From Cyanobacteria bacterium OH_CDB_20 (lineage in GTDB: Bacteria > Cyanobacteriota > Vampirovibrionia > Gastranaerophilales > Gastranaerophilaceae), in NCBI GenBank assembly GCA_023415935.1, contig JAEZIX010000042.1, positions 1 through 16,938 on the forward strand: a stretch of 16,938 nt of DNA, given 5' to 3'. Numbering within the stretch: the stretch's first letter is position 1; each line of letters starts with the position of its first letter. Below the pieces are notes generated by a model. The model had not been told where the DNA came from and did no database searches. It saw only the letters and a program-made list of their open reading frames with translations. Shown here piece by piece: positions 5,704 through 12,569 of this stretch. The position numbers were made by a program, and so were the translations under genes.

Positions 5704-7440
5704 ATGAATAATTTTTTATCTAACCTTGGGGGCGGAGCTAAGAAAACAGTTGGAATTTCTGTCTCAACAAACAATCTTATAGAAATGGTCTGTATCGATA
5801 ATATCAAACACACTATTGTCAAATATGCAAGCCGTGAAGTTAGATATAATAATGCAATTAGAGAAATAGTTGACGAGCAAGAGTTTGTAAATGCTGTAAT
5901 TGAGCTATTTAAAGAACTCGGACTACAGCCATCTCTTTGCAACGTTGTTTTGATTATGCCGAATGTGCATTTTGCATTTGGAAAAGTCTCACTCCTTATT
6001 CCAGACGATCAAATCGCAAATACATTACTTTATGAAGTAGAACAATTGTACTTATTCAAACGCTACGAACCTGTCATAGCTTGGGCAAGCGTTGACACAA
6101 ATGCAAATGAAGAAGACAGAAAAGTTATTTTCTCAGCTATTCAAGATGCGGTATTAAACAATTTAAGAAGTATTTTTAAAGAAATTGGCGCTAACCTCGT
6201 AACGGTTGAAACATCTAATGCAGCCTTATTAAGAGGTATCTTCTACAGCAAAATCATAGAACAAGAAGTAAGTTCAGGAGCTGATTTAAATATCCTTTCA
6301 ATCACTTCTAACACTTTTTCAATATATTGTCTTCATGGCTCAAAACTTGTTGATTATTATGAAGAACCTTTGGCAATTAAATCTTTCACAAATGATGAGG
6401 TTTATATAGCTATTGCGTCTGCAGCAGACCGAGCGCTTGAAAATTACCCCACAAGAAATCTATTAATCATAAGTGAAACCGATGAAGTTAACTCTGAATT
6501 GTTAGCCGAAAAATTAAATTTCGATGGTGCTGTTAAATATTTAGACAGAAATAAGTACGCTAATAACTGCTTCTTACCTGTTGACCAATCTGTTCTTCAA
6601 AACAGTCTTCCATATATTTCACTTGAAGTAGTTGGTGCAGCTTCTTATTTTTCCGAAAGTACAGCTTTAAAATTCAATTATATCAGCGGGGATGAACCTG
6701 ACGGCGTTATAATCCCTCTTCCTTTCTTAGGAACTGAAATTGAAGTCAATATAAATATGATAAGAATCTTTGTTGGGGCCATTGCAATAATAATATTGGT
6801 TATGATGCTTCTGGTAGGACTTATATTTAAAGGAGCAAATGCAAGAATTAATAAGCAAATAGATTCTTTAAATAAAGAAGAGCAAGAACTCTCTAAAAAA
6901 CTCTCAGATCATGCAGTAGCACCTGATGCTGCAAGTATCTATACTATAACTCAAGAAATATACTCAAATAATAAAGATGAAGTCGCACTATTTGACGGCA
7001 TTGCGACTGAAATCCCAAAACAAGTCTGGTTGGAATACTTAAAAGTTAATTCTGACGGCGAAGTTTACATAAAAGGAAAATCGGTAGGAAGCCAAAATAT
7101 ATATAGCTTCTTCAAAGGTTTAAAAAGGGTAAATCAAAATATATATATTTCTCAATTAGAACTTGATTTTAATAACATGGGTTCTCTTAATGAAAATATT
7201 CAAACGGAAAACACCGTGTTTTCATTTGAAATTGATAGCTCTAAAAACAAACAAGAAGCACCATCTGAAGAATCCACAGAACAAACACCAGGATTGCAAA
7301 TACCAGGACAGGCACCATCACCTAACAATAATCCTGGAATTCCTGCGCTTCCGTCTCCTCCTGGGGCTGCTAATCCTCCTCCAACTACCGGAGCACCGGC
7401 AGCACCTTCTTTACCACCCATATCAGATATTCAAAGATAG
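5704..7440 (+). CDS. pilM: PilM-PilN fusion protein, type IV pilus inner-membrane platform
   Basis: This 578-aa protein appears to join two normally separate pilus-assembly proteins. Residues 1-325 have the PilM actin-like layout, beginning KKTVGISVSTNNLIE (13-27) and ending in the helix VVGAASYF (309-316), where PilM usually has GLALR. Residues 346-352 (EVNINMI) resemble the PilN N-terminal peptide that docks in PilM, followed by one membrane segment (354-376), a coiled coil (378-400) and a periplasmic PilN-type domain (about 410-512, with GKSVGSQNIYSFFKGL at 458-473). The tail (515-578) is rich in Pro, Ala, Gly and Ser. Topology would be PilM part in the cytoplasm, PilN part in the periplasm. 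The Asp residues typical of PilM phosphate loops are absent (VGISVS, ILSITS), so ATP binding is doubtful. The PilO-like gene follows 16 bases later. The fusion reading is by eye. Confidence 0.75.
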   Translation: MNNFLSNLGGGAKKTVGISVSTNNLIEMVCIDNIKHTIVKYASREVRYNNAIREIVDEQEFVNAVIELFKELGLQPSLCNVVLIMPNVHFAFGKVSLLIPDDQIANTLLYEVEQLYLFKRYEPVIAWASVDTNANEEDRKVIFSAIQDAVLNNLRSIFKEIGANLVTVETSNAALLRGIFYSKIIEQEVSSGADLNILSITSNTFSIYCLHGSKLVDYYEEPLAIKSFTNDEVYIAIASAADRALENYPTRNLLIISETDEVNSELLAEKLNFDGAVKYLDRNKYANNCFLPVDQSVLQNSLPYISLEVVGAASYFSESTALKFNYISGDEPDGVIIPLPFLGTEIEVNINMIRIFVGAIAIIILVMMLLVGLIFKGANARINKQIDSLNKEEQELSKKLSDHAVAPDAASIYTITQEIYSNNKDEVALFDGIATEIPKQVWLEYLKVNSDGEVYIKGKSVGSQNIYSFFKGLKRVNQNIYISQLELDFNNMGSLNENIQTENTVFSFEIDSSKNKQEAPSEESTEQTPGLQIPGQAPSPNNNPGIPALPSPPGAANPPPTTGAPAAPSLPPISDIQR

Positions 7441-7456
7441 ATAAAGGGAATAAATT

Positions 7457-8089
7457 GTGAAAATAAAATCTACTGAAATTCTTACATATATTTTGATTTT
7501 TGTTATTATCATCTTCCTTGGTGCTAAGCAAATTGCACCAATAACAGAGCAAGTTAACTCTTCAAAAGCAACCAAAACACAAAAGGAAGCATCTATTGAA
7601 GAATTAAAAGCAAAAGCGTCTTCAATAGACCTTGCAAACTCTCAACTAAATCAACAAAAAGAAATATTAAAACCTTTTTATAAACCTGAAGTAGAAACAT
7701 CAGAAACAATTGCTTCTTTCGGTGGAATGTTTGAAGATATTGTCGATTACATAAGAGTTAACCAACTTCTTTTAAGATCAATAAAATACAATATTAACCC
7801 TGAATCAGATCCTATCTTTAATAAGTTTTCTCAAAATTATAATGTTTGCGAAATACAACTATATGTAATAGGAACGTACCCTCAACTCAGAAACTTTGTA
7901 CAATCAGTTTTTGCATATCCTTATTACACAAATATATCAAGCATCGAAATCAACCCATACGCGCAAAATAAAAAGTACTTGCTAGCAAATATATCAATTA
8001 ACTTATATTCAGAAAAAATAGGTGGCGGTGGTAATAACGCACCTCAACAACCTGCTCCAGAAGGGGCTCCAACTCCACCACAACAATAA
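7457..8089 (+). CDS. pilO: PilO-like type IV pilus inner-membrane protein
   Basis: This 210-aa protein has the PilO architecture: a short cytoplasmic start, one membrane segment (8-24), a coiled coil (about 30-72) and a periplasmic ferredoxin-like domain (about 85-188). The telling part is the strand-helix IQLYVIGTYPQLRNFVQSVF (133-152), equivalent to 'v.l.G.Y..l..Fl..l' of PilO. PilO pairs with PilN and links the cytoplasmic motor side to the secretin through PilP; no PilP or PilQ is in this window. The tail (189-210) is Gly, Pro and Gln rich, like the tail of the preceding protein. The start is GTG with AAAGGGA upstream, 16 bases after the PilM-PilN stop, so the two are co-transcribed. It converges tail-to-tail with the XRE gene, with only 4 bases between stops. 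Confidence 0.75.
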   Translation: MKIKSTEILTYILIFVIIIFLGAKQIAPITEQVNSSKATKTQKEASIEELKAKASSIDLANSQLNQQKEILKPFYKPEVETSETIASFGGMFEDIVDYIRVNQLLLRSIKYNINPESDPIFNKFSQNYNVCEIQLYVIGTYPQLRNFVQSVFAYPYYTNISSIEINPYAQNKKYLLANISINLYSEKIGGGGNNAPQQPAPEGAPTPPQQ

Positions 8090-8093
8090 GTTA

Positions 8094-8510
8094 TTATTTA
8101 ATTTGGAACGGACATTTTACGCAATTAGCTTTTGGGTGATAGACTAAATTGTCTTCAATGTCGTACATTTTGACAACTCGTGTTTGTAATTGAGAGGAAC
8201 AGATTGGGCATTTAAGTTCACTGACATCACCATCTAATATTTTTTTCTTTATTTCGTCTGCAAATTCTGAGCTTTTTTCAAAGTCTGAATATATTGTTTT
8301 TTCATATTGCTTTATATCTGAAAGACCAACTTTAAGCCCTTTTGCAAGTTTCTGACGATAAGTTACAGGAAGAAACAGCTCCTTACCTGATTCAATATCT
8401 TCAATAACAGAAAGAGATAAACCTGACCTTTTTGCAAGTCCTGACTGCGAAAGCCCAAGGTTTTCTCTCTTTTCTGAAACAAACTGTGATAAAGACTTAT
8501 TTTGTTGCAT
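8094..8510 (-). CDS. XRE-type helix-turn-helix protein with C-terminal zinc ribbon
   Basis: This 138-aa protein has an N-terminal Cro/C1-type helix-turn-helix (about 7-67; helices around SQSGLAKRSGLSLSVIEDIE at 21-40), a charged helical linker (70-95) and a probable zinc ribbon with C101-x2-C104 and C130-x2-C133. It is likely a small DNA-binding regulator, but the target is unknown. Its ATG lies inside the last codons of secF (14-base overlap) and has no good Shine-Dalgarno close by, so it is probably translated by coupling to secF in a secD-secF operon. Its stop is 4 bases from the stop of the PilO-like gene on the other strand, leaving no room for a separate terminator. The zinc ribbon could also serve protein or RNA contact. 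Confidence 0.8.
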   Translation of the reverse strand: MQQNKSLSQFVSEKRENLGLSQSGLAKRSGLSLSVIEDIESGKELFLPVTYRQKLAKGLKVGLSDIKQYEKTIYSDFEKSSEFADEIKKKILDGDVSELKCPICSSQLQTRVVKMYDIEDNLVYHPKANCVKCPFQIK

Positions 8511-9495
8511 TTGCTTTTAAAGCCTTTTTCTCTTTATACTCGTCATACCATTCTAGTATCATACTTGCAAAGAATATACTTGAATATGTACCTATCGCAA
8601 TACCTAAAATCATAGCAAGAACGAAGTCCTTAGTAGTTACGCCGCCGAAGAAGTACAACGCGCATAACGTAATCAGTGTAGTTAAAGATGTATTAATACT
8701 TCTTGCTAAAGTTTGGTTTACACTGGCATTTACAATTTCGCCTAAAGAAGCTTTCTTGGCTAGGAATTTCATATTTTCTCTAATTCTATCAAATACAACA
8801 ATTGTATCGTGAACAGAAAAACCTATTACTGTAAGGATAGCAGTAATAAACAATGCATCAATTTGTACCCCAAAGAACAAGCCCAAAATTGAAAATGCAC
8901 CGATTACAAAGAATGCATCGTGAACTAGCGCTAAAACAGCAATGACACCATATTCCAAATGGAATCTAAATCCTAAATAAGCAACAATTGCTAAAAAGGC
9001 AAGACCGAGGGCTGCTAGCGAATTCTTAAGCAGTTCACTCCCTAACGTAGGTCCAACAGAGTTAACTTGTACCAATTTTGCCTGAGGATAATCAGCATCA
9101 ATTACAGCTGATATGTTTTTTAAATCTCCGTCATCGTTATTTGCCGCAAATTGAGTTCTTATAGAAATAATACTTCCAATGTCAGAAGTTTTATCATTTG
9201 AACCTGAAGAATTTAAAACTTGTATAACAGGGTTTTGCATACCTTTTGCTTCAAGTTTTGTTCTTATCTTTGCAATCTCAGAGTTGTTGACCGATTTTCC
9301 AACAGAATATTGAACAATCGTTCCTCCTGTAAAATCAATACCAACTCTTAGCGGCATATGATTTTCATAAGTCATACAAGAATATATCATTGCGACTATC
9401 CCTGGTATTACCAGAATCAATGAAATTGCTAAGCATACCCATCTGTATTTTACAATATCTATTATTTGTTTATTATTTAATAGCGTATTAGCCAT
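8497..9495 (-). CDS. secF: Protein translocase subunit SecF
   Basis: This 332-aa inner-membrane protein is SecF, which with SecD uses the proton-motive force to pull exported proteins from the SecYEG channel on the far side of the membrane. It has a first membrane segment (about 20-40), the periplasmic P1-like domain with the signature GIDFTGGTIVQY (52-63), and five further segments from about 157 to 315. The conserved GFSVHDTIVVFDRIREN (225-241) and SINTSLTTL (266-274) are typical SecF motifs. Its length is normal for the family. AAAGGAGATAAAT precedes the ATG. It lies 54 bases after secD on the same strand; the XRE/zinc-ribbon gene begins within its last codons. Confidence 0.97.
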   Translation of the reverse strand: MANTLLNNKQIIDIVKYRWVCLAISLILVIPGIVAMIYSCMTYENHMPLRVGIDFTGGTIVQYSVGKSVNNSEIAKIRTKLEAKGMQNPVIQVLNSSGSNDKTSDIGSIISIRTQFAANNDDGDLKNISAVIDADYPQAKLVQVNSVGPTLGSELLKNSLAALGLAFLAIVAYLGFRFHLEYGVIAVLALVHDAFFVIGAFSILGLFFGVQIDALFITAILTVIGFSVHDTIVVFDRIRENMKFLAKKASLGEIVNASVNQTLARSINTSLTTLITLCALYFFGGVTTKDFVLAMILGIAIGTYSSIFFASMILEWYDEYKEKKALKANATK

Positions 9496-9549
9496 ATTTA
9501 TCTCCTTTTAATCCAGTATTCGTAATCACTAAAATGTTTTTACACTTTA

Positions 9550-10854
9550 TCAGTCAAGAATACCGAATCTTGCTTTTTCTCTCTTTGTTTCGCTTGCTTC
9601 GTAAGCCTGATTTATTTCTGATTCTTTTAAACCGAACCAAGAAGGATGTTTAAGCTGACCGGTTCCAAAAACTATATGCATAAAGTTTCTGGTAACAGTA
9701 ATTGCAGTAAACATACTGACTAAAACACCTATTACAAGAGTAAGTGCAAACCCTTTAACAATACTTGTTCCTAAGAAATAAAGGATTGTACAGGTTATTA
9801 TTGTTGTCATATTTGAATCAAATATACTTGTAAACGCTCTGTCAAAGCCCGTATTTATAGCTGTAAATAACGTTCTTCCATTTTTAAGTTCTTCTTTTGT
9901 TCTTTCAAATATAAGAATGTTAGCATCAACCGCCATACCTATACTCAAGATAAAACCGGCAATACCTGCAAGTGTCAGAGTAACAGGAACAAGTTTGAAA
10001 ATCGCAAATACGATTAAAGAATATATAATAAGAGCAATGTCTGCGATAAAACCAGGAACTCTATAATACATAATCATAAAGAGCATTACAGCAGAGATAC
10101 CTATAAGACCTGCAAGTTTACTTTTTTCAATACTGTCTGCGCCAAGTGTAGGTCCAACAGTGTTTTCTTCAATTATTTTAGCAGGAACAGGAAGTGCGCC
10201 GGCATTAAGCAAGTCAACCATTTTTTTAGCTTCTTCATATGCAAAACCGTCAGAACCGCCTGATATTTGAGCTCTTCCACCCAATATAGGTTCTTGAATA
10301 ACAGGTGCTGATTGCATTTCACCGTTGAAAAATATTGCCATTGGCTGACCGACAAGTTTCTGAGTAAGTTTTCCGAATTTTTTCGTACCTTCAACGTTAA
10401 ATTCAAGACTAACAACCCATTTACCTGTTTGATCGGTTGCAACTAAGGATTTACTTAAGTCTTTACCGGAAAGATTTGTTGATTGCCAACCTTGAACACC
10501 ATTTACTGTAACTGGTTCTTTAAATTCAAGATTTGCAGTTTCGCCAATAAATTCTTTAGCTTGTTCTGTATCAGAAATATTAGGAATTTCAATTAAAAGT
10601 CTTTTATCTCCGGTTTGCTGAACCAAAGTCTCAGCAACACCAAGAGCGTTAACTCTGTTTTCAATAGCAAATTTTAAACTATCCATCATTTCAGGAGTAA
10701 TTTTTGCAATTGTGTCAGTTTTTTGAGCTTCAAGAACGAGTCTTGAACCACCAACAAGGTCTAGTCCGAGTTTTGTAGGCTTAACCCAAATAACAGCGAT
10801 ACAAGCAACTACTAAAGCTATAATTGCCCACAACATCACTTTCTTATTTTTCAT
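9550..10854 (-). CDS. secD: Protein translocase subunit SecD
   Basis: This 434-aa protein is SecD, the partner of SecF in late protein export. It has membrane segment 1 (about 7-24), the D1 motif LGLDLVGGSRLVLEA (29-43), a periplasmic region with a P1 base and head (about 44-235, including PVIQEPILGGRAQISGG at 184-200), and five C-terminal membrane segments (about 246-395). Conserved polar motifs of the proton path are GMAVDANILIFER (306-318, D310) and FDSNMTT (345-351). It is shorter than E. coli SecD (about 615 aa), matching the compact form seen in many Gram-positives and cyanobacteria. AGGGGAC lies about 6 nt before the ATG. It is first in a secD-secF-XRE operon; its promoter must lie in the short divergent gap 10855-10917, where only a weak TATAAA is seen. 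Confidence 0.97.
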   Translation of the reverse strand: MKNKKVMLWAIIALVVACIAVIWVKPTKLGLDLVGGSRLVLEAQKTDTIAKITPEMMDSLKFAIENRVNALGVAETLVQQTGDKRLLIEIPNISDTEQAKEFIGETANLEFKEPVTVNGVQGWQSTNLSGKDLSKSLVATDQTGKWVVSLEFNVEGTKKFGKLTQKLVGQPMAIFFNGEMQSAPVIQEPILGGRAQISGGSDGFAYEEAKKMVDLLNAGALPVPAKIIEENTVGPTLGADSIEKSKLAGLIGISAVMLFMIMYYRVPGFIADIALIIYSLIVFAIFKLVPVTLTLAGIAGFILSIGMAVDANILIFERTKEELKNGRTLFTAINTGFDRAFTSIFDSNMTTIITCTILYFLGTSIVKGFALTLVIGVLVSMFTAITVTRNFMHIVFGTGQLKHPSWFGLKESEINQAYEASETKREKARFGILD

Positions 10855-10917
10855 TTCTGTCCCCTAATTTATAGTCTTTTTTACAAGCTAATTTTAACAA
10901 AAACAAAAAATTTTATC

Positions 10918-10923
10918 TATAAT
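10918..10923 (+). promoter_or_regulatory. Probable -10 element of the DUF486 gene
   Basis: A perfect TATAAT lies here with no good -35 partner (the bases 17 upstream read TAACAA). Transcription would begin close to the first in-frame ATG at 10930, leaving that codon at or next to the 5' end. This supports use of the internal ATG at 10993. The gap 10855-10917 also holds the secD promoter region on the other strand. Confidence 0.4.
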
Positions 10924-10992
10924 ACTAAGATGTATTACAGGCTAGTCCATGTTAATATATTTACAGGAGAGAGAAATTTTGGATCTGGAATT

Positions 10993-11331
10993 ATGTTAAA
11001 AACGGCAAGCCCTATTATATTATTGACGATTTCTAATATTTTCATGACATTTGCATGGTATGGGCATCTAAAACACAAAAGTTCTGCTTTATGGATTATT
11101 ATTCTTGTAAGCTGGGGGATAGCATTTTTTGAATATTGTTTTCAGGTTCCTGCAAACAGAATAGGACATACATATTATTCTGCAGCACAACTAAAAACAA
11201 TCCAAGAAGTTATAACGCTTATTGTTTTTTGCTTCTTTTCCGTTTTTTACTTAAAAGAAGAAATGAAATGGAATTATGTTGTAGGCTTTGCCTTTCTTAT
11301 ATTTGCAGCATTCTTCATTTTTAAAAAGTAA
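10993..11331 (+). CDS. DUF486 (DMT-superfamily) four-helix membrane protein
   Basis: This 112-aa protein matches DUF486, small relatives of drug/metabolite transporters with four membrane helices; no substrate is established. Signature stretches are SNIFMTFAWYGHL (about 14-26), SWGIAFFEYCFQVPANRIG (about 45-63) and IQEVITLIVFCFFSVFYLKE (about 76-95), then the last helix FAFLIFAAFFIFKK-like end. The frame is open from 10930, but family members begin at the residue equivalent to the internal Met at 10993 (MLKTASPIILLTISNIFM). A short TGGA lies just before it and a stronger AGGAGAG sits about 20 nt upstream, so the start is not certain. It is followed by recA, which has its own strong promoter 17 bases after this stop. 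Confidence 0.85.
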   Translation: MLKTASPIILLTISNIFMTFAWYGHLKHKSSALWIIILVSWGIAFFEYCFQVPANRIGHTYYSAAQLKTIQEVITLIVFCFFSVFYLKEEMKWNYVVGFAFLIFAAFFIFKK

Positions 11332-11348
11332 TATTAAAAATCTAATTG

Positions 11349-11377
11349 TTGACATTTTATAGACGTTCGTCTATAAT
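11349..11377 (+). promoter_or_regulatory. recA promoter with a 20-bp dyad, candidate SOS (LexA) operator
   Basis: TTGACA (11349-11354) and TATAAT (11372-11377) are both perfect and separated by 17 bases. The dyad TTATAGACGTTCGTCTATAA (11357-11376) has two perfect 9-bp arms around a TT centre, overlapping the spacer and most of the -10. Such a strong promoter needs repression, and recA is the classic LexA target, so this is most simply the LexA site. It differs from the E. coli (CTG-N10-CAG) and Bacillus-type (GAAC-N4-GTTC) boxes. A second TATAAT at 11428-11433, with a poor -35, might give a weaker downstream start. The promoter is seen directly; LexA binding is inferred. Confidence 0.8.
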
Positions 11378-11464
11378 TGATTTAATTACAAAATATAACA
11401 ATCTTTTTTGAATGCCATGATTGCTTATATAATAGTTTTAGTTTAGAAATTAAAGGAATAAAAG

Positions 11465-12508
11465 ATGGTTGTAAAAGAAAAAGAAACAACTCAAAATGTT
11501 TCAGAAGAAAAAAATAAAGCCTTAAAGCTTGCTATTGATAAAATTGAGAAAGATTTTGGAAAAGGCTCTATCATGAAACTTGGTGATAAATCTTCAGTTG
11601 CAGTAGAAGCAATCCCAACTGGCGCATTATCGCTTGACATTGCGTTAGGCATAGGCGGAGTTCCTAGAGGAAGAGTAATTGAAATCTATGGTCCTGAAAG
11701 CTCAGGTAAAACAACATTAGCGCAACATATAGTTGCTGAATGCCAGAAAAAAGGCGGAATCGCAGCATTTATTGATGCAGAGCATGCCCTTGATCCTGAA
11801 TATGCAAGAAACCTTGGCGTAAATGTTGATGAACTTCTTATCTCACAACCTGACACTGGTGAGCAAGCACTCGAAATAACAGAAGAACTTGTACGTTCAT
11901 CTGCTGTCGATATTATTGTCGTTGACTCTGTTGCGGCTCTTGTTCCAAAAGATGAAATTGAAGGCGCAATGGAAGATAAACAAATGGGTCTTCAAGCAAG
12001 ACTTATGTCAAAAGCATTGAGAAAATTAACCGGTATTGTTGGAAAAACCAATACAACAGTTATTTTCATCAACCAACTAAGACAAAAAATCGGTATTATG
12101 TTCGGAAACCCTGAAACAACAACAGGTGGTAATGCATTGAAGTATTACTCAAGCGTAAGACTTGATATCAGAAAAATAGATACTCTTAAAAAAGATGACG
12201 AAGATATCGGAAACAGAGTAAGAGTTAAAGTTGTTAAAAATAAAGTTGCACCTCCATTCAGAAAAGCTGAATTTGATATCGTTTTCGGAAAAGGTATTTC
12301 TAAATCAGGTTGTATCTTAGATATGGCTGTTGATTTTGATATTGTTAAAAAAGCAGGAGCTTGGTTTAGCTATAATGAAGAAAAGCTCGGCCAAGGCAGA
12401 GATAAGGCAAAAGAAGTTTTAGATTCTACTCCTGGTCTTTTAACTGAAATTGAAGGAAAAGTAAGAGCAAAACTTCAAGCAAAAGCAGAAGCTGCAGCAG
12501 CTGAATAA
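11465..12508 (+). CDS. recA: Recombinase RecA
   Basis: This 347-aa protein is RecA, the ATP-dependent strand-exchange filament protein for homologous recombination, and the co-protease that triggers LexA self-cleavage in the SOS response. It has the Walker A motif GPESSGKT (76-83), Walker B region VDIIVVDS (148-155), DNA-binding loop L2 around FGNPETTTGGNALKYYSS (213-230), and a C-terminal domain ending in an Ala/Glu tail (KAEAAAAE) that is less acidic than that of E. coli. No intein or split is present. AAAGGA lies about 8 nt before the ATG. A strong promoter with a dyad operator precedes it and a bidirectional terminator follows it. Confidence 0.99.
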   Translation: MVVKEKETTQNVSEEKNKALKLAIDKIEKDFGKGSIMKLGDKSSVAVEAIPTGALSLDIALGIGGVPRGRVIEIYGPESSGKTTLAQHIVAECQKKGGIAAFIDAEHALDPEYARNLGVNVDELLISQPDTGEQALEITEELVRSSAVDIIVVDSVAALVPKDEIEGAMEDKQMGLQARLMSKALRKLTGIVGKTNTTVIFINQLRQKIGIMFGNPETTTGGNALKYYSSVRLDIRKIDTLKKDDEDIGNRVRVKVVKNKVAPPFRKAEFDIVFGKGISKSGCILDMAVDFDIVKKAGAWFSYNEEKLGQGRDKAKEVLDSTPGLLTEIEGKVRAKLQAKAEAAAAE

Positions 12509-12520
12509 AATAATATTCAC

Positions 12521-12557
12521 AAAAACTTACCTCTAAATATTCAGGGGTAAGTTTTTT
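12521..12557. terminator. Bidirectional terminator between recA and the kinase-like gene
   Basis: AAAAACTTACC (12521-12531) pairs perfectly with GGTAAGTTTTT (12546-12556). The stem extends by three more pairs (TCT with AGG, one of them G-T) around an 8-nt loop. T runs flank it in both readings: six T on the plus strand after recA and five on the minus strand after the convergent gene. It begins 12 bases after the recA stop and lies 13 bases from the stop of the opposing gene. Confidence 0.88.
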
Positions 12558-12569
12558 ATTTGCTAAAAT

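Noticed and set aside
7200..7421. Gly/Ala-rich open frame on the minus strand opposite the PilM-PilN tail
   Set aside because: It is the complement of the Pro-rich tail codons; it has no ribosome site and no independent support.
10930..10992. N-terminal extension of the DUF486 protein (21 codons)
   Set aside because: A TATAAT ends only 6 bases before its ATG and DUF486 proteins begin at the downstream Met, so the extension is probably untranslated.
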